Assembly: GCA_018268935.1 (NCBI GenBank)
Contig: JAFDVS010000013.1
Location: forward strand, 22,401-86,400
Source: Acidobacteriota bacterium
Lineage (GTDB): Bacteria; Acidobacteriota; Terriglobia; Bryobacterales; Bryobacteraceae
Direction of reading: 5' to 3'
DNA: 64,000 nt
The position numbers and the translations under genes were made by a program. Positions within the stretch are counted from its first letter, which is position 1; each line of letters begins with the position of its first letter. Shown here piece after piece: positions 1 through 6,983 of the stretch. Under the pieces are notes generated by a model that saw nothing but the letters and a program-made list of their open reading frames with translations, was not told the DNA's origin and did not search any database.

Positions 1-145
1 GATAGGGATCTTCGATTTTGGGAAGCGGCTTGGTGCTGAGATCCTCCCGCCAGAGGCGGATGCGGAAAGCTATGGTGATGACGAACGCTGCCACGATCCC
101 GTAGACGAGCAGGAATTCCGGACCACGCAGATCGAATGGATTCAT
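1..145 (-). CDS. TIGR04222-like membrane protein, N-terminal 48 residues (partial)
   Basis: Only the first 48 codons lie in the window; the gene runs off the left edge on the minus strand. The visible protein begins MNPFDLRGPEFLLVYGI and continues through a hydrophobic stretch (about residues 9-28) into a basic IRLWR segment, which is one membrane helix followed by a cytoplasmic anchor. The opening MNPFDLRGPEFL resembles the start of TIGR04222-type membrane proteins known mainly from Actinobacteria and Acidobacteria; this is recall of the family pattern, not a search. Its ATG overlaps the TGA of the upstream nucleotidyltransferase-like gene (ATGA), so the two are probably translated together. 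Confidence 0.6.
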   Translation of the reverse strand, partial: MNPFDLRGPEFLLVYGIVAAFVITIAFRIRLWREDLSTKPLPKIEDPY

Positions 146-888
146 AAGTGCGATTCCAATCGCTGGCGCAGAGTGGTGGAGAGCGCCAGCAAGTGGGCGA
201 TGACCAGCTCGGGCGCGGGCGAAGCGGGTAGGCCTTGTTCGCGCACGGCGGAGAAATATTCGGGAAGATAATTCCACTCGGGAGTGTTGAGTGAGGCGAT
301 GGTGGCGGCGAAGGCTTCTTTCGGGGAGTTGGCCGAGTTGCCTTCAATCTCGTGGAGGGCGGCAGCGCAGGTGCGAATAGGGCCGATGGAATCGGTGATG
401 GCGGGCTGCAGCAGGCCGGGGTTGGCTGAAAGGAGGGTGAAGCGCTCGCGCAGGCGCATGGTGAGATTGAGCAGCACCTGGCGCGTGCGGCGGATTTCGT
501 CCTCGCGGTTGATGGTGGCGCCTGCGAAGGGGTCCGGGCCGAAGACCACGAAGTGGCGGCGAACGATATCGGCGAATTTCTGGGCGAAGCATTCGAAGGC
601 GGCGGGGATTTCGGCTTCGGCGAGGAACATCACTTGCAGGTCGATGGCGGCTCGGGCGAGGGTGAGCGCGGGGCTCAGTTGGGCGGCCTGTTCGGGAGAG
701 AAGGACTTCAGGACGAGGATAAGGTTGACGTCGGAATGCTGGCGGAGGCGGGCTTCGGCGGCGCTGCCGAACAGGACAGCGGAAAGCAGGTTGGCGCCGA
801 AGGATTCCTGGGCGCGAGTGACGAAATCACGCAACGTGGTTTGGGTTTGAGGGGGGAGTCCGGTGGGTAGGGTCAGTTGGGAGGACAT
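142..888 (-). CDS. Nucleotidyltransferase-domain protein with altered catalytic pair
   Basis: Encodes 248 residues from ATG at 888, which has AGAGGA just upstream. An in-frame TTG at 909 would add seven residues but has no ribosome binding site. Near residue 50 there is FGSAAEARLRQHSDVNLILVL, the glycine-serine loop and SDxD strand of the pol-beta/MNT nucleotidyltransferase fold. These enzymes need an Asp-x-Asp pair for metal binding; here it reads Asp-Val-Asn, so the second acid is lost. The rest is helical and could be a HEPN/KNTase-like C-terminal part. The role is unknown. The product may be an inactive or regulatory nucleotidyltransferase. It shares an ATGA overlap with the membrane-protein gene downstream. 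Confidence 0.7.
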   Translation of the reverse strand: MSSQLTLPTGLPPQTQTTLRDFVTRAQESFGANLLSAVLFGSAAEARLRQHSDVNLILVLKSFSPEQAAQLSPALTLARAAIDLQVMFLAEAEIPAAFECFAQKFADIVRRHFVVFGPDPFAGATINREDEIRRTRQVLLNLTMRLRERFTLLSANPGLLQPAITDSIGPIRTCAAALHEIEGNSANSPKEAFAATIASLNTPEWNYLPEYFSAVREQGLPASPAPELVIAHLLALSTTLRQRLESHL

Positions 889-930
889 GATCCTCTTGAT
901 TCTATTCAACGGATGGGGGGTTAGGATACA

Positions 931-959
931 GTGACGGATTTGTTACGGTTGAGTTACGG
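931..959. promoter_or_regulatory. Three tandem GTNACGG heptamers at 11-bp period
   Basis: GTGACGG (931-937), GTTACGG (942-948) and GTTACGG (953-959) start exactly 11 bases apart in the divergent region between the genes at 888 and 1018. Such helically phased direct repeats are typical of sites for OmpR/PhoB-type winged-helix regulators binding head to tail. The regulator is not known. Confidence 0.45.
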
Positions 960-970
960 AACTAATTTAT

Positions 971-983
971 AGTACAAAGTACT
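971..983. promoter_or_regulatory. Inverted repeat AGTAC-AAA-GTACT, candidate operator
   Basis: A perfect inverted repeat with 5-base arms and a 3-base centre whose last base is the first T of the TTGACA -35 box at 983. A bound dimer would block this promoter. The second gene of the operon it drives encodes a small winged-helix regulator, so autoregulation is the simplest reading (inference). Confidence 0.5.
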
Positions 984-1011
984 TGACAGAAACATTCTGA
1001 GCGCGTACGAT
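983..1011 (+). promoter_or_regulatory. Sigma70-type promoter, TTGACA-17-TACGAT
   Basis: A full-consensus -35 (983-988), 17-base spacer and TACGAT -10 (1006-1011). The expected transcription start is about 1018, which is the A of the ATG of the next gene, so the mRNA would be leaderless. No Shine-Dalgarno sequence exists before that ATG. Confidence 0.7.
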
Positions 1012-1017
1012 ACAGAC

Positions 1018-1614
1018 ATGCTACCGGCGCGGCCCAAGCCTGTTCCCATCCAACAACACGCTATCGACAACTTGCGGTACATCCGCGAGACGATGGAGCG
1101 GGCATCGAGTTTCACCGCGGTGCCGGGCTACGGTGGGATGGCGATGGGCGTGACCGCGGTGTTGGCCGGGGCCTTGGCGCACATGCAGGCGGATGCCACG
1201 CGGTGGTTGACAGTGTGGCTGGTGGAGGCACTGGTGGCAATCGGCATTGGCGCCTACTGCATGCAACGCAAAGCGCTGGCGGGCGGGCAGAGCGTGACAT
1301 CGGCGCCGGCGCGGAAGTTTTTGTTGAGCTTCGTGCCGCCGTTGTTCGCGGGCGCGGTGTTGACCGTCGCCTTGTTTCCGGCGGGGCATACAGCGCTATT
1401 GCCTGGGCTTTGGTTATTGTTGTATGGCACAGGCGTTCTGACGGCGGGGGCTTTCAGCGTGCCCGTGGTTCCGGTGATGGGAGCAAGTTTCGCTGGGCTG
1501 GGCGCGGTTTGTTTGTTTGCGCCTCCGGCGTGGAATGATTATTTCCTGGCAGCCGGGTTTGGCGTGTTGCATGTGATTTATGGATGGGTAATTGCGAGGA
1601 GGTACGGTGGCTAA
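1018..1614 (+). CDS. Integral membrane protein paired with a winged-helix regulator
   Basis: 198 residues with a charged N-terminal segment (residues 1-35, including RYIRETMERASSFTAVPG) followed by five or six hydrophobic helices and a short basic tail. I do not recognise a named domain; the arrangement of an amphipathic N-terminal tail plus a small helical bundle next to an HTH_34-type regulator recurs in Acidobacteria. ATG at 1018 is the first codon after a consensus promoter and has no ribosome binding site, so translation is probably leaderless. The gene overlaps the next one by 8 bases. Its function may be to transmit a membrane signal to the regulator, but the sequence does not show this. 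Confidence 0.7.
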   Translation: MLPARPKPVPIQQHAIDNLRYIRETMERASSFTAVPGYGGMAMGVTAVLAGALAHMQADATRWLTVWLVEALVAIGIGAYCMQRKALAGGQSVTSAPARKFLLSFVPPLFAGAVLTVALFPAGHTALLPGLWLLLYGTGVLTAGAFSVPVVPVMGASFAGLGAVCLFAPPAWNDYFLAAGFGVLHVIYGWVIARRYGG

Positions 1615-1975
1615 ACAAAATGTTGCGCGCAAGTTGGATGGAGTAGCGCCGCGGCGTGCGACGGCGGCGGCTCCGCCTGTACCGGAACTGGACCGGCTGA
1701 TTCATGAGCGGATCCGGCTGGCGATTGTGAGTGCGCTGGCGGCGAACGATTCGCTGACGTTCACGGAGTTGAAGAAGCTGTTGGATACGACGGATGGGAA
1801 TTTAAGTATCCATTCGCGGAAGCTGGAAGACGCGGGCTACATCGCCTGCGAGAAGTATTTCGAAGGGCGCGTCCCGAAGACGGAGTTCCGGCTGACGCCG
1901 GCGGGGCGGAAGGCGCTGAATCAATATCTGGATCATATGGAGGCTCTGATTAAGGCGATGCGCGATCCGCACTAA
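1607..1975 (+). CDS. Winged-helix transcriptional regulator (HTH_34 type)
   Basis: 122 residues starting at GTG 1607, chosen because GAGGAGG (1596-1602) sits 4 bases before it; an in-frame TTG at 1592 has no such site. Residues about 25-115 form a MarR/ArsR-like winged helix: helix segment ERIRLAIVSAL, recognition-helix region TFTELKKLL and TDGNLSIHSRKLEDAGYI, then the wing EKYFEGRVPKTEFRLTPAGR. This matches the PF13601 winged-helix family common in Acidobacteria. It lacks a ligand-binding domain. It is the second gene of an operon with the membrane protein at 1018 and is the best candidate to bind the AGTAC-AAA-GTACT repeat over the operon promoter. Confidence 0.85.
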   Translation: MAKQNVARKLDGVAPRRATAAAPPVPELDRLIHERIRLAIVSALAANDSLTFTELKKLLDTTDGNLSIHSRKLEDAGYIACEKYFEGRVPKTEFRLTPAGRKALNQYLDHMEALIKAMRDPH

Positions 1976-2011
1976 GCGGATGGCGTGTCTCTTTTTTTGG
2001 CGATTCGCTTT

Positions 2012-2692
2012 ATGTCTCAAAGGACTTCATCGGAGAGAGCCGTGCCGCGGCACGTGGCGATCATCATGGATGGGAACGGGCGCTGGGCGACGGCGCGTTC
2101 CCTGCCCCGCGCGGCTGGTCACCGGCAAGGGGCGCAGGCGGTACGGCGGACGGTGACGGCGGCGTGCGAACTCGGAGTCGGCACGCTGACGCTGTATGCG
2201 TTTTCATCGGATAACTGGAAGCGGCCTCGCGCGGAAGTGACGGCGCTGATGATGCTGTTTCGCCGATACCTGGTACAGGAAATTGAGGAATGCCGGCGCG
2301 AGGGGGTACGCCTGAGCGTCATTGGCAGAAGAGACCGGTTGCCGGCTGATCTGATCCCACTGATCGAATCCGCCGAGAGTACAACGATGGCCGGCAACCG
2401 GCTCCATTTGCGGCTGGCGGTGGATTACTCTTCGCGCGATGCGATATTGGCGGCGGCTGTGCATGCGCGGACTCGTGAGGAGATGACGGCGGCGCTGGGT
2501 CCGGATGTGGATTTGTTGATTCGCACGGCGGGGGAACAGCGGTTGAGCGATTACCTGCTGTGGGAATGCGCGTATGCGGAGTTCTGTTTCACGGATCAGT
2601 TGTGGCCGGATTTCAACCGCGGGTCGCTGGAGGCGGCGATTGCGGATTTTCAGGGTCGCGAGCGGAGATTTGGGGCGGTACCGGCGGCCTGA
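2012..2692 (+). CDS. uppS: Isoprenyl (undecaprenyl) diphosphate synthase
   Basis: 226 residues. A cis-prenyltransferase that condenses isopentenyl diphosphate onto farnesyl diphosphate to make the C55 carrier lipid for peptidoglycan and other surface polymers. Visible motifs: [13 protein letters not shown] at the N-terminus with the catalytic Asp about residue 20, FSSDNWKRP, and the C-terminal [18 protein letters not shown] and [14 protein letters not shown] signatures. Family members usually read RTSGE; Ala replaces Ser here. The start is uncertain: GTG 1985 would add nine residues, and neither start has a strong ribosome binding site. The family length of about 230-250 fits either. Confidence 0.93.
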   Translation: MSQRTSSERAVPRHVAIIMDGNGRWATARSLPRAAGHRQGAQAVRRTVTAACELGVGTLTLYAFSSDNWKRPRAEVTALMMLFRRYLVQEIEECRREGVRLSVIGRRDRLPADLIPLIESAESTTMAGNRLHLRLAVDYSSRDAILAAAVHARTREEMTAALGPDVDLLIRTAGEQRLSDYLLWECAYAEFCFTDQLWPDFNRGSLEAAIADFQGRERRFGAVPAA

Positions 2693-2696
2693 GGGC

Positions 2697-2702
2697 TATA
2701 CT
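2697..2702 (+). promoter_or_regulatory. Candidate -10 box TATACT, leaderless start
   Basis: TATACT lies 8 bases before ATG 2711, just after the uppS stop, and no Shine-Dalgarno sequence intervenes. No good -35 box is visible. Confidence 0.4.
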
Positions 2703-2710
2703 GGCCGTTG

Positions 2711-5209
2711 ATGACACGCGCACGGTTGGCTCTTGCGGTGGTGGCGGCCTCGGCGATTGGGGCTGCGGTGAAGACGGATCTCTCGGGGCTGCTGTCGTCG
2801 ACAGCGGTGGCGGGTAAGCAGGCGAACGAGGCTTACCTGGTGGCATCGGCGCAATTGGTGCGGCCGTGGTTGTTGAAGACGCGGATCAAGGGGCGGCCGG
2901 CGGATATGGCGGTGCATCCATCGGGCGGGTTTGCGGCGGTGTTGAATGGGACGAGCGTGGTGACGGTGGACCTGGCTTCCGGGCGTGAGATCAGCCGGGT
3001 GACAACGAAGACGACTTCGTATTTGGGGATTGCGTTCCGCCCGAACTCGAATGAGTTATGGGCGAGCGAGGCGACTCGCAATGGGCCGGATGCGTTGTTG
3101 CGGATTCCTTATGCGGCCGATGGGAAGTTGGGTGCGTTGGAGCGCATGGAGATTCCCGGGCATCCGATTCCGGCGGGGCTGGTGTTTACGCGCGACGGCA
3201 GCAGGCTGTACGCTGCTCTGCATCATGCGAATGAAATTGCGGTGGTGGATGCGGCGGCAAAGCGTGTGACGGCGCGTTGGGCCGCGAACCTGGCTCCGTT
3301 TGGATTGGCGTTGAGTGCGGATGGCGGGACGCTATATGTTTCGAATCGCGGCGGCGCGGCGAATGATGGGGCGAAACAGGCTCCGAGCGGGCGCGTGAAT
3401 CTGCCGACGGATGAGGCGGGATCAGTGTTGCCGGGGACAGTGCAGGTTTTCGATACGGCTTCGGGGAAAGCGGTCTCACTGGCGGCCGGGCTGGCTCCGG
3501 CGGGATTGGCGCTGAGTCCGGATGGCGGCACGCTGGTGGTGGTGAATGCGCATTCGGATTCGTTGACCGTGGTGGATACGAAGACGAAGGCGGTGTCGAC
3601 GATAGCGATTGATGCGTCGTCGAAATTGCCGGGGATTCTGCCGAATTCGGTGGATTTCTCACCGGATGGCAAGCGGCTGTATGTGGCATGCGGCGGGGAG
3701 AACGCAGTGGCGGTGTTTGGGCGGGCGAAGGCGGGATGGAAGCTGGACGGGAAGTTTCCCACGGGCTGGTTCCCGACGGCGGTGAAGGTGGATGCGGGCG
3801 GACGCGTGCATATCGCTTCGGTGAAAGGGACAGGGGATGATGAACAATCGCCGGGGAAACACAGCTCGCTGGCTTATGAGGGATCGCTTTCCAGTGTGAG
3901 TGCGCCTACCGCGGCGCAGTTGAAGGCGGGGACGCGGGAGGTGGGATTCACGGCGAATCCGCGGTTTGCGTCGAATGGCGGAGTGGCGGATTTGGCGAAG
4001 CTGGGGATCAAGCATGTGTTTTTCCTGATCAAGGAGAATCGCACGTATGACCAGGTTTTTTCCGATATTCCGAAGGGGAATCGCGATGCGTCGCTGCTGA
4101 TGTATGGGCGCGAGGTGACACCGAATCATCATGCGCTGGCGGAGAAGTATGTGCTGCTGGACAACTACTATTCGAGCGGCGCGATCAGTTTCGAAGGGCA
4201 TCAGTGGCTGATGATGGGCTTTGTCAGTGATCACGTGGAGCGGGCGTTGCAGGCCGCTCCGCGCGGGTATGCGTGGAACATGGGTGATTCGCTGACGGTG
4301 TCTCCGGCGGGATTTTTCTGGCAGGACAAGAAGAAGCCGTTGAATGTGCGGTTGCTGGGGCCGGTGTCGGAGCCGGCGACTCCCGGGCCGGATGGATTGA
4401 TGCGGGATATCAATGAAACGGACATGCTCAAATGGGGGCAATATTGGGAGCACTACAAGAAAGGGACGTGGCGGCAGGTGATTGGATCGCGCTGCGTGGT
4501 GCCGGCGTTGCGGCCGATTTTCGATGAGAAGTTTCCGCCGTCCTCGATGAAAGTGCCGGATCAGATTCGGGCGGAGGCGTTCGCGGAGCGGATGGATGCC
4601 TGGGAGAAGACTTCAGCGCCGGATCTGACGATTGTGACCATGACCAGCGATCACACGGAGGGGAGGAACCCCACGGCGCCGCGGCCAGCATCGATGGTGG
4701 CGGACAACGATTGGGCGCTGGGCAAGATTGTGGAACGCGTGTCGAAGTCGCGATTCTGGGCGAATTCGCTGATTCTGGTGGTGGAAGACGACGCGCAGAA
4801 TGGCGTGGATCATGTGTCGGGGCGGCGTACGGTGGCGCTGGCGATCGGGCCGCATGTGCGGCGGGCGGCTTTGGATTCGAATTACTACACGCATATCAAT
4901 CTGGTGCGGACCATTCAGGATGTGTTCGGGCTGGAGCCTCGGACGCGGTTTTTGAAGAATGCGCGAGCGATGAACAGTGTGTTTACGGCGGAGGCGGATT
5001 TGAGTGGGTACAAGGCGATTGAGCCGGGGGTGCGGTTGGACGATATGAATCCTCCGTTGACGGCGCTGCAGGGGAAGGAGAAGTGGGCGGCGGCGGAGTC
5101 GGCGAAGATGAATTGGGATGATGTGGACGATGTGCCTAGTGATGTGTTGAACAGGATTCTGTGGTGGGAGGCGAAGGGGTTTGATGTGGCGTATCCGGTC
5201 TCAAAATGA
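2711..5209 (+). CDS. YncE-like beta-propeller fused to phosphoesterase/alkaline phosphatase-superfamily domain
   Basis: 832 residues from ATG 2711 (an adjoining TTG three bases earlier is less likely). An N-terminal hydrophobic segment suggests export. Residues about 55-400 carry YVTN/YncE-type propeller blades with repeated SPDGxxLYVxN-like motifs, for example ALSADGGTLYVSNRGG and FSPDGKRLYVACGG. From about residue 430 there is an alkaline-phosphatase-fold phosphoesterase: HVFFLIKENRTYDQVF, YYSSGAISFEGHQWLMMGF, TMTSDHTEGRNP, and DDAQNGVDHVSGRRT supply metal-ligand Asp, His and Glu. This two-domain fusion is a known bacterial family, but its substrate is not defined. Its TGA overlaps the ATG of the following vapC remnant. 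Confidence 0.88.
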   Translation: MTRARLALAVVAASAIGAAVKTDLSGLLSSTAVAGKQANEAYLVASAQLVRPWLLKTRIKGRPADMAVHPSGGFAAVLNGTSVVTVDLASGREISRVTTKTTSYLGIAFRPNSNELWASEATRNGPDALLRIPYAADGKLGALERMEIPGHPIPAGLVFTRDGSRLYAALHHANEIAVVDAAAKRVTARWAANLAPFGLALSADGGTLYVSNRGGAANDGAKQAPSGRVNLPTDEAGSVLPGTVQVFDTASGKAVSLAAGLAPAGLALSPDGGTLVVVNAHSDSLTVVDTKTKAVSTIAIDASSKLPGILPNSVDFSPDGKRLYVACGGENAVAVFGRAKAGWKLDGKFPTGWFPTAVKVDAGGRVHIASVKGTGDDEQSPGKHSSLAYEGSLSSVSAPTAAQLKAGTREVGFTANPRFASNGGVADLAKLGIKHVFFLIKENRTYDQVFSDIPKGNRDASLLMYGREVTPNHHALAEKYVLLDNYYSSGAISFEGHQWLMMGFVSDHVERALQAAPRGYAWNMGDSLTVSPAGFFWQDKKKPLNVRLLGPVSEPATPGPDGLMRDINETDMLKWGQYWEHYKKGTWRQVIGSRCVVPALRPIFDEKFPPSSMKVPDQIRAEAFAERMDAWEKTSAPDLTIVTMTSDHTEGRNPTAPRPASMVADNDWALGKIVERVSKSRFWANSLILVVEDDAQNGVDHVSGRRTVALAIGPHVRRAALDSNYYTHINLVRTIQDVFGLEPRTRFLKNARAMNSVFTAEADLSGYKAIEPGVRLDDMNPPLTALQGKEKWAAAESAKMNWDDVDDVPSDVLNRILWWEAKGFDVAYPVSK

Positions 5210-5678
5210 AGCGCAAGGTCTACATCGAAACAAGTGTTGCGAGCTATTTGACAGCACGTCCAAGCCGGGATCTTGTTGTGGCTGCTCACCAGGAATTGAC
5301 CACGGAATGGTGGACCGGCCATCCTCAGCGATTTGAGTTATACGTATCAGAACTTGTGTTGCGCGAAGCAGCGCGAGGCGACGGGTCGGCAGCGGCCAAA
5401 CGTCTGACGGAATTGGAGGGAATTGACGTACTCGTGTTAAGTGACGAAGCCCGCACGCTGGCTCGCCATTTTGTGGAGCGCGGGCTGATCCCGCTGAAGG
5501 CTGCGAACATGCCTTACATGTCGCCGTGGCTACAGCCCAAGGGATGGACTTCCTTTTAACGTGGAACTGCAAGCACATCGCAAACGCGGAGGTCATAGAG
5601 CGTCTCGAAGTGGTCTGCCTGGAACTGGGATTCCGCATGCCAATCCTTTGCACACCAGAGCAGTTGATGGGAAACTGA
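5206..5678 (+). pseudogene. vapC: VapC-like PIN-domain toxin gene with a one-base deletion
   Basis: The first frame starts at ATG 5206 (overlapping TGA of the previous gene) and opens like a PIN ribonuclease: MKRKVYIETSVASYLTARPS, then LYVSELVLREAARGD. At about 5505 the reading turns into nonsense and stops at 5559 after 117 residues. In the -1 frame the missing C-terminus continues as AEHALHVAVATAQG, MDFLLTWNCKHIANAE and PILCTPEQLMGN, ending at TGA 5676-5678. Inserting a single G between 5505 and 5506 restores a 157-residue PIN protein. The truncated form lacks the acidic residues of the third and fourth active-site strands, so it should be inactive. A sequencing error would give the same picture. 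Confidence 0.85.
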
Positions 5679-5682
5679 GGGA

Positions 5683-5892
5683 ATGGAAGATCACATCGTG
5701 GAAGAGGTCCGGCGAATTCGCGAGGAACACGCGGCCAAATTCAACTACGATATCGACGCGATCTTTGCCGACTACAAACGCCTGGAAGCCGAGAGCAGCC
5801 GAAGGCACCTTTCCTTCGGCCCGCGACGGACTGCAAAACCCGCGAAGCCGCTGGGAATAAATGCGACTGAACTCCTAACGGGCACCAAGTAG
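5683..5892 (+). CDS. Small protein following vapC, probable antitoxin
   Basis: 69 residues, beginning MEDHIVEEVRRIREEHAAKF and continuing NYDIDAIFADYKRLE. It starts 4 bases after the restored vapC stop, with GAGGG upstream. Small charged helical proteins with this opening commonly follow PIN toxins of this type, so I take it as the cognate antitoxin, but no DNA-binding fold can be read with confidence. The toxin-first order is the reverse of classical vapBC. If the toxin frameshift is real, this gene is an orphan antitoxin that has stayed open. Confidence 0.65.
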   Translation: MEDHIVEEVRRIREEHAAKFNYDIDAIFADYKRLEAESSRRHLSFGPRRTAKPAKPLGINATELLTGTK

Positions 5893-5974
5893 CAGACAAG
5901 GGAAAAGGCGCCTGTGGGCGATTGATGTTGCCGCCACGGATGAACAGAGATAGACACCGATGGGAGCCAGGCTC

Positions 5975-6970
5975 ATGAGGTTCGTACTAATTGCGTTGTT
6001 GCTGCCAGGGGTTATGCATCTGTGTGGATTCGTGCTGGAGTATTTGCCCTTGCGGGCCGAGGAACTGGCACGGCGGTTCCGGATAAAGTCAGGTGGTGAG
6101 TTCCATTATGGGGTACTTCAAGTGGGCGCGACGCGGCGTGTTGGTTCGGTTTCGGTGCGGCTTCTTGAGGATGGCATTGTGAGATTCTCCGGCAAAGATA
6201 GTGAAGATCTACCATGGACATTTGAAACCGCGGCGGGCCAGGAAGGGCGACTTTTCACCGGGGATTTGGATGCCGATGGACATCAGGATGTCATCTACGC
6301 TAGCCGTACCGGCGGCAACGGCTGGGCGCCAAGTTCGGACATGGTCACTTTGCTGTTTGATGAGAAGGGCCGGCCTGTTCCTTGGAATGTGGATGGGTAT
6401 TTTGAGTCATCAGCGGCCGGAATAATGGACCTGCTGGATTTGAACCGGGACGGCAAGGCCGAACTGGTGCGGCAGACCTTCGATGATGGGTATTGGATCA
6501 CATCGCTGTATGAAGCGCGGAACGGGCGCTGGCTCCTGGTGGGTGGCGAGCATGCGGGGCGGAAGTATCCGATGTATACACGGTTCACCCACCGTGCAAA
6601 CCGGATTGCTGTGACGCCGACCGCAGGCCGGCATCCGGTGGAGGATGATCTGTCGAACACTCCGGCTACAGAAGGACCGCTTTATTTGCGGAGATTGAAC
6701 TGGGCGGATGTTCGTATCTCCGCGCAGCCTGTGCTCGAATTTTCCGATGGGCGGCGATGTGTCGCCGTGTCCTGGTATGGCACTATGACGACCGTGGTGG
6801 ACGAACCGGGACAACGCGTGAGCGCAACCTTGGGCTCGCCAGTGCGAGCGCGTCAATTGCTGGAGCGAATTGTGAAACAGAAATTGCCGGTATGGGTGGG
6901 GGGACGAAGACATCAGCGGGCGCAAGGCGCACAATGCAGTGTGGAGACGGTTTGGGCGACAGCCATTTGA
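5975..6970 (+). CDS. Exported FG-GAP/VCBS-like protein
   Basis: 331 residues from ATG 5975, which has GGGAG eight bases upstream; an ATG at 5960 would add five residues. A hydrophobic leader (residues 2-22) suggests export or a membrane anchor. The middle contains two FG-GAP-like calcium loops, GDLDADGHQDVIYASR and LDLNRDGKAELVRQTF, around residues 85-160, the hallmark of integrin-like propeller repeats. The C-terminal third has no recognised domain and ends in a basic, low-complexity tail. It lies 13 bases before the caspase-like gene and probably shares its transcript, so the two may act at the same site outside the cytoplasm. Binding partner unknown. Confidence 0.7.
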   Translation: MRFVLIALLLPGVMHLCGFVLEYLPLRAEELARRFRIKSGGEFHYGVLQVGATRRVGSVSVRLLEDGIVRFSGKDSEDLPWTFETAAGQEGRLFTGDLDADGHQDVIYASRTGGNGWAPSSDMVTLLFDEKGRPVPWNVDGYFESSAAGIMDLLDLNRDGKAELVRQTFDDGYWITSLYEARNGRWLLVGGEHAGRKYPMYTRFTHRANRIAVTPTAGRHPVEDDLSNTPATEGPLYLRRLNWADVRISAQPVLEFSDGRRCVAVSWYGTMTTVVDEPGQRVSATLGSPVRARQLLERIVKQKLPVWVGGRRHQRAQGAQCSVETVWATAI

Positions 6971-6983
6971 GGACATCGCGTTC

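Noticed and set aside
6850..6970. Frameshift near the G-run at 6898-6904 at the end of the FG-GAP-like gene
   Set aside because: The tail is basic and low in complexity, but no homologous continuation is visible in other frames, and the stop is placed normally before the next ribosome site.
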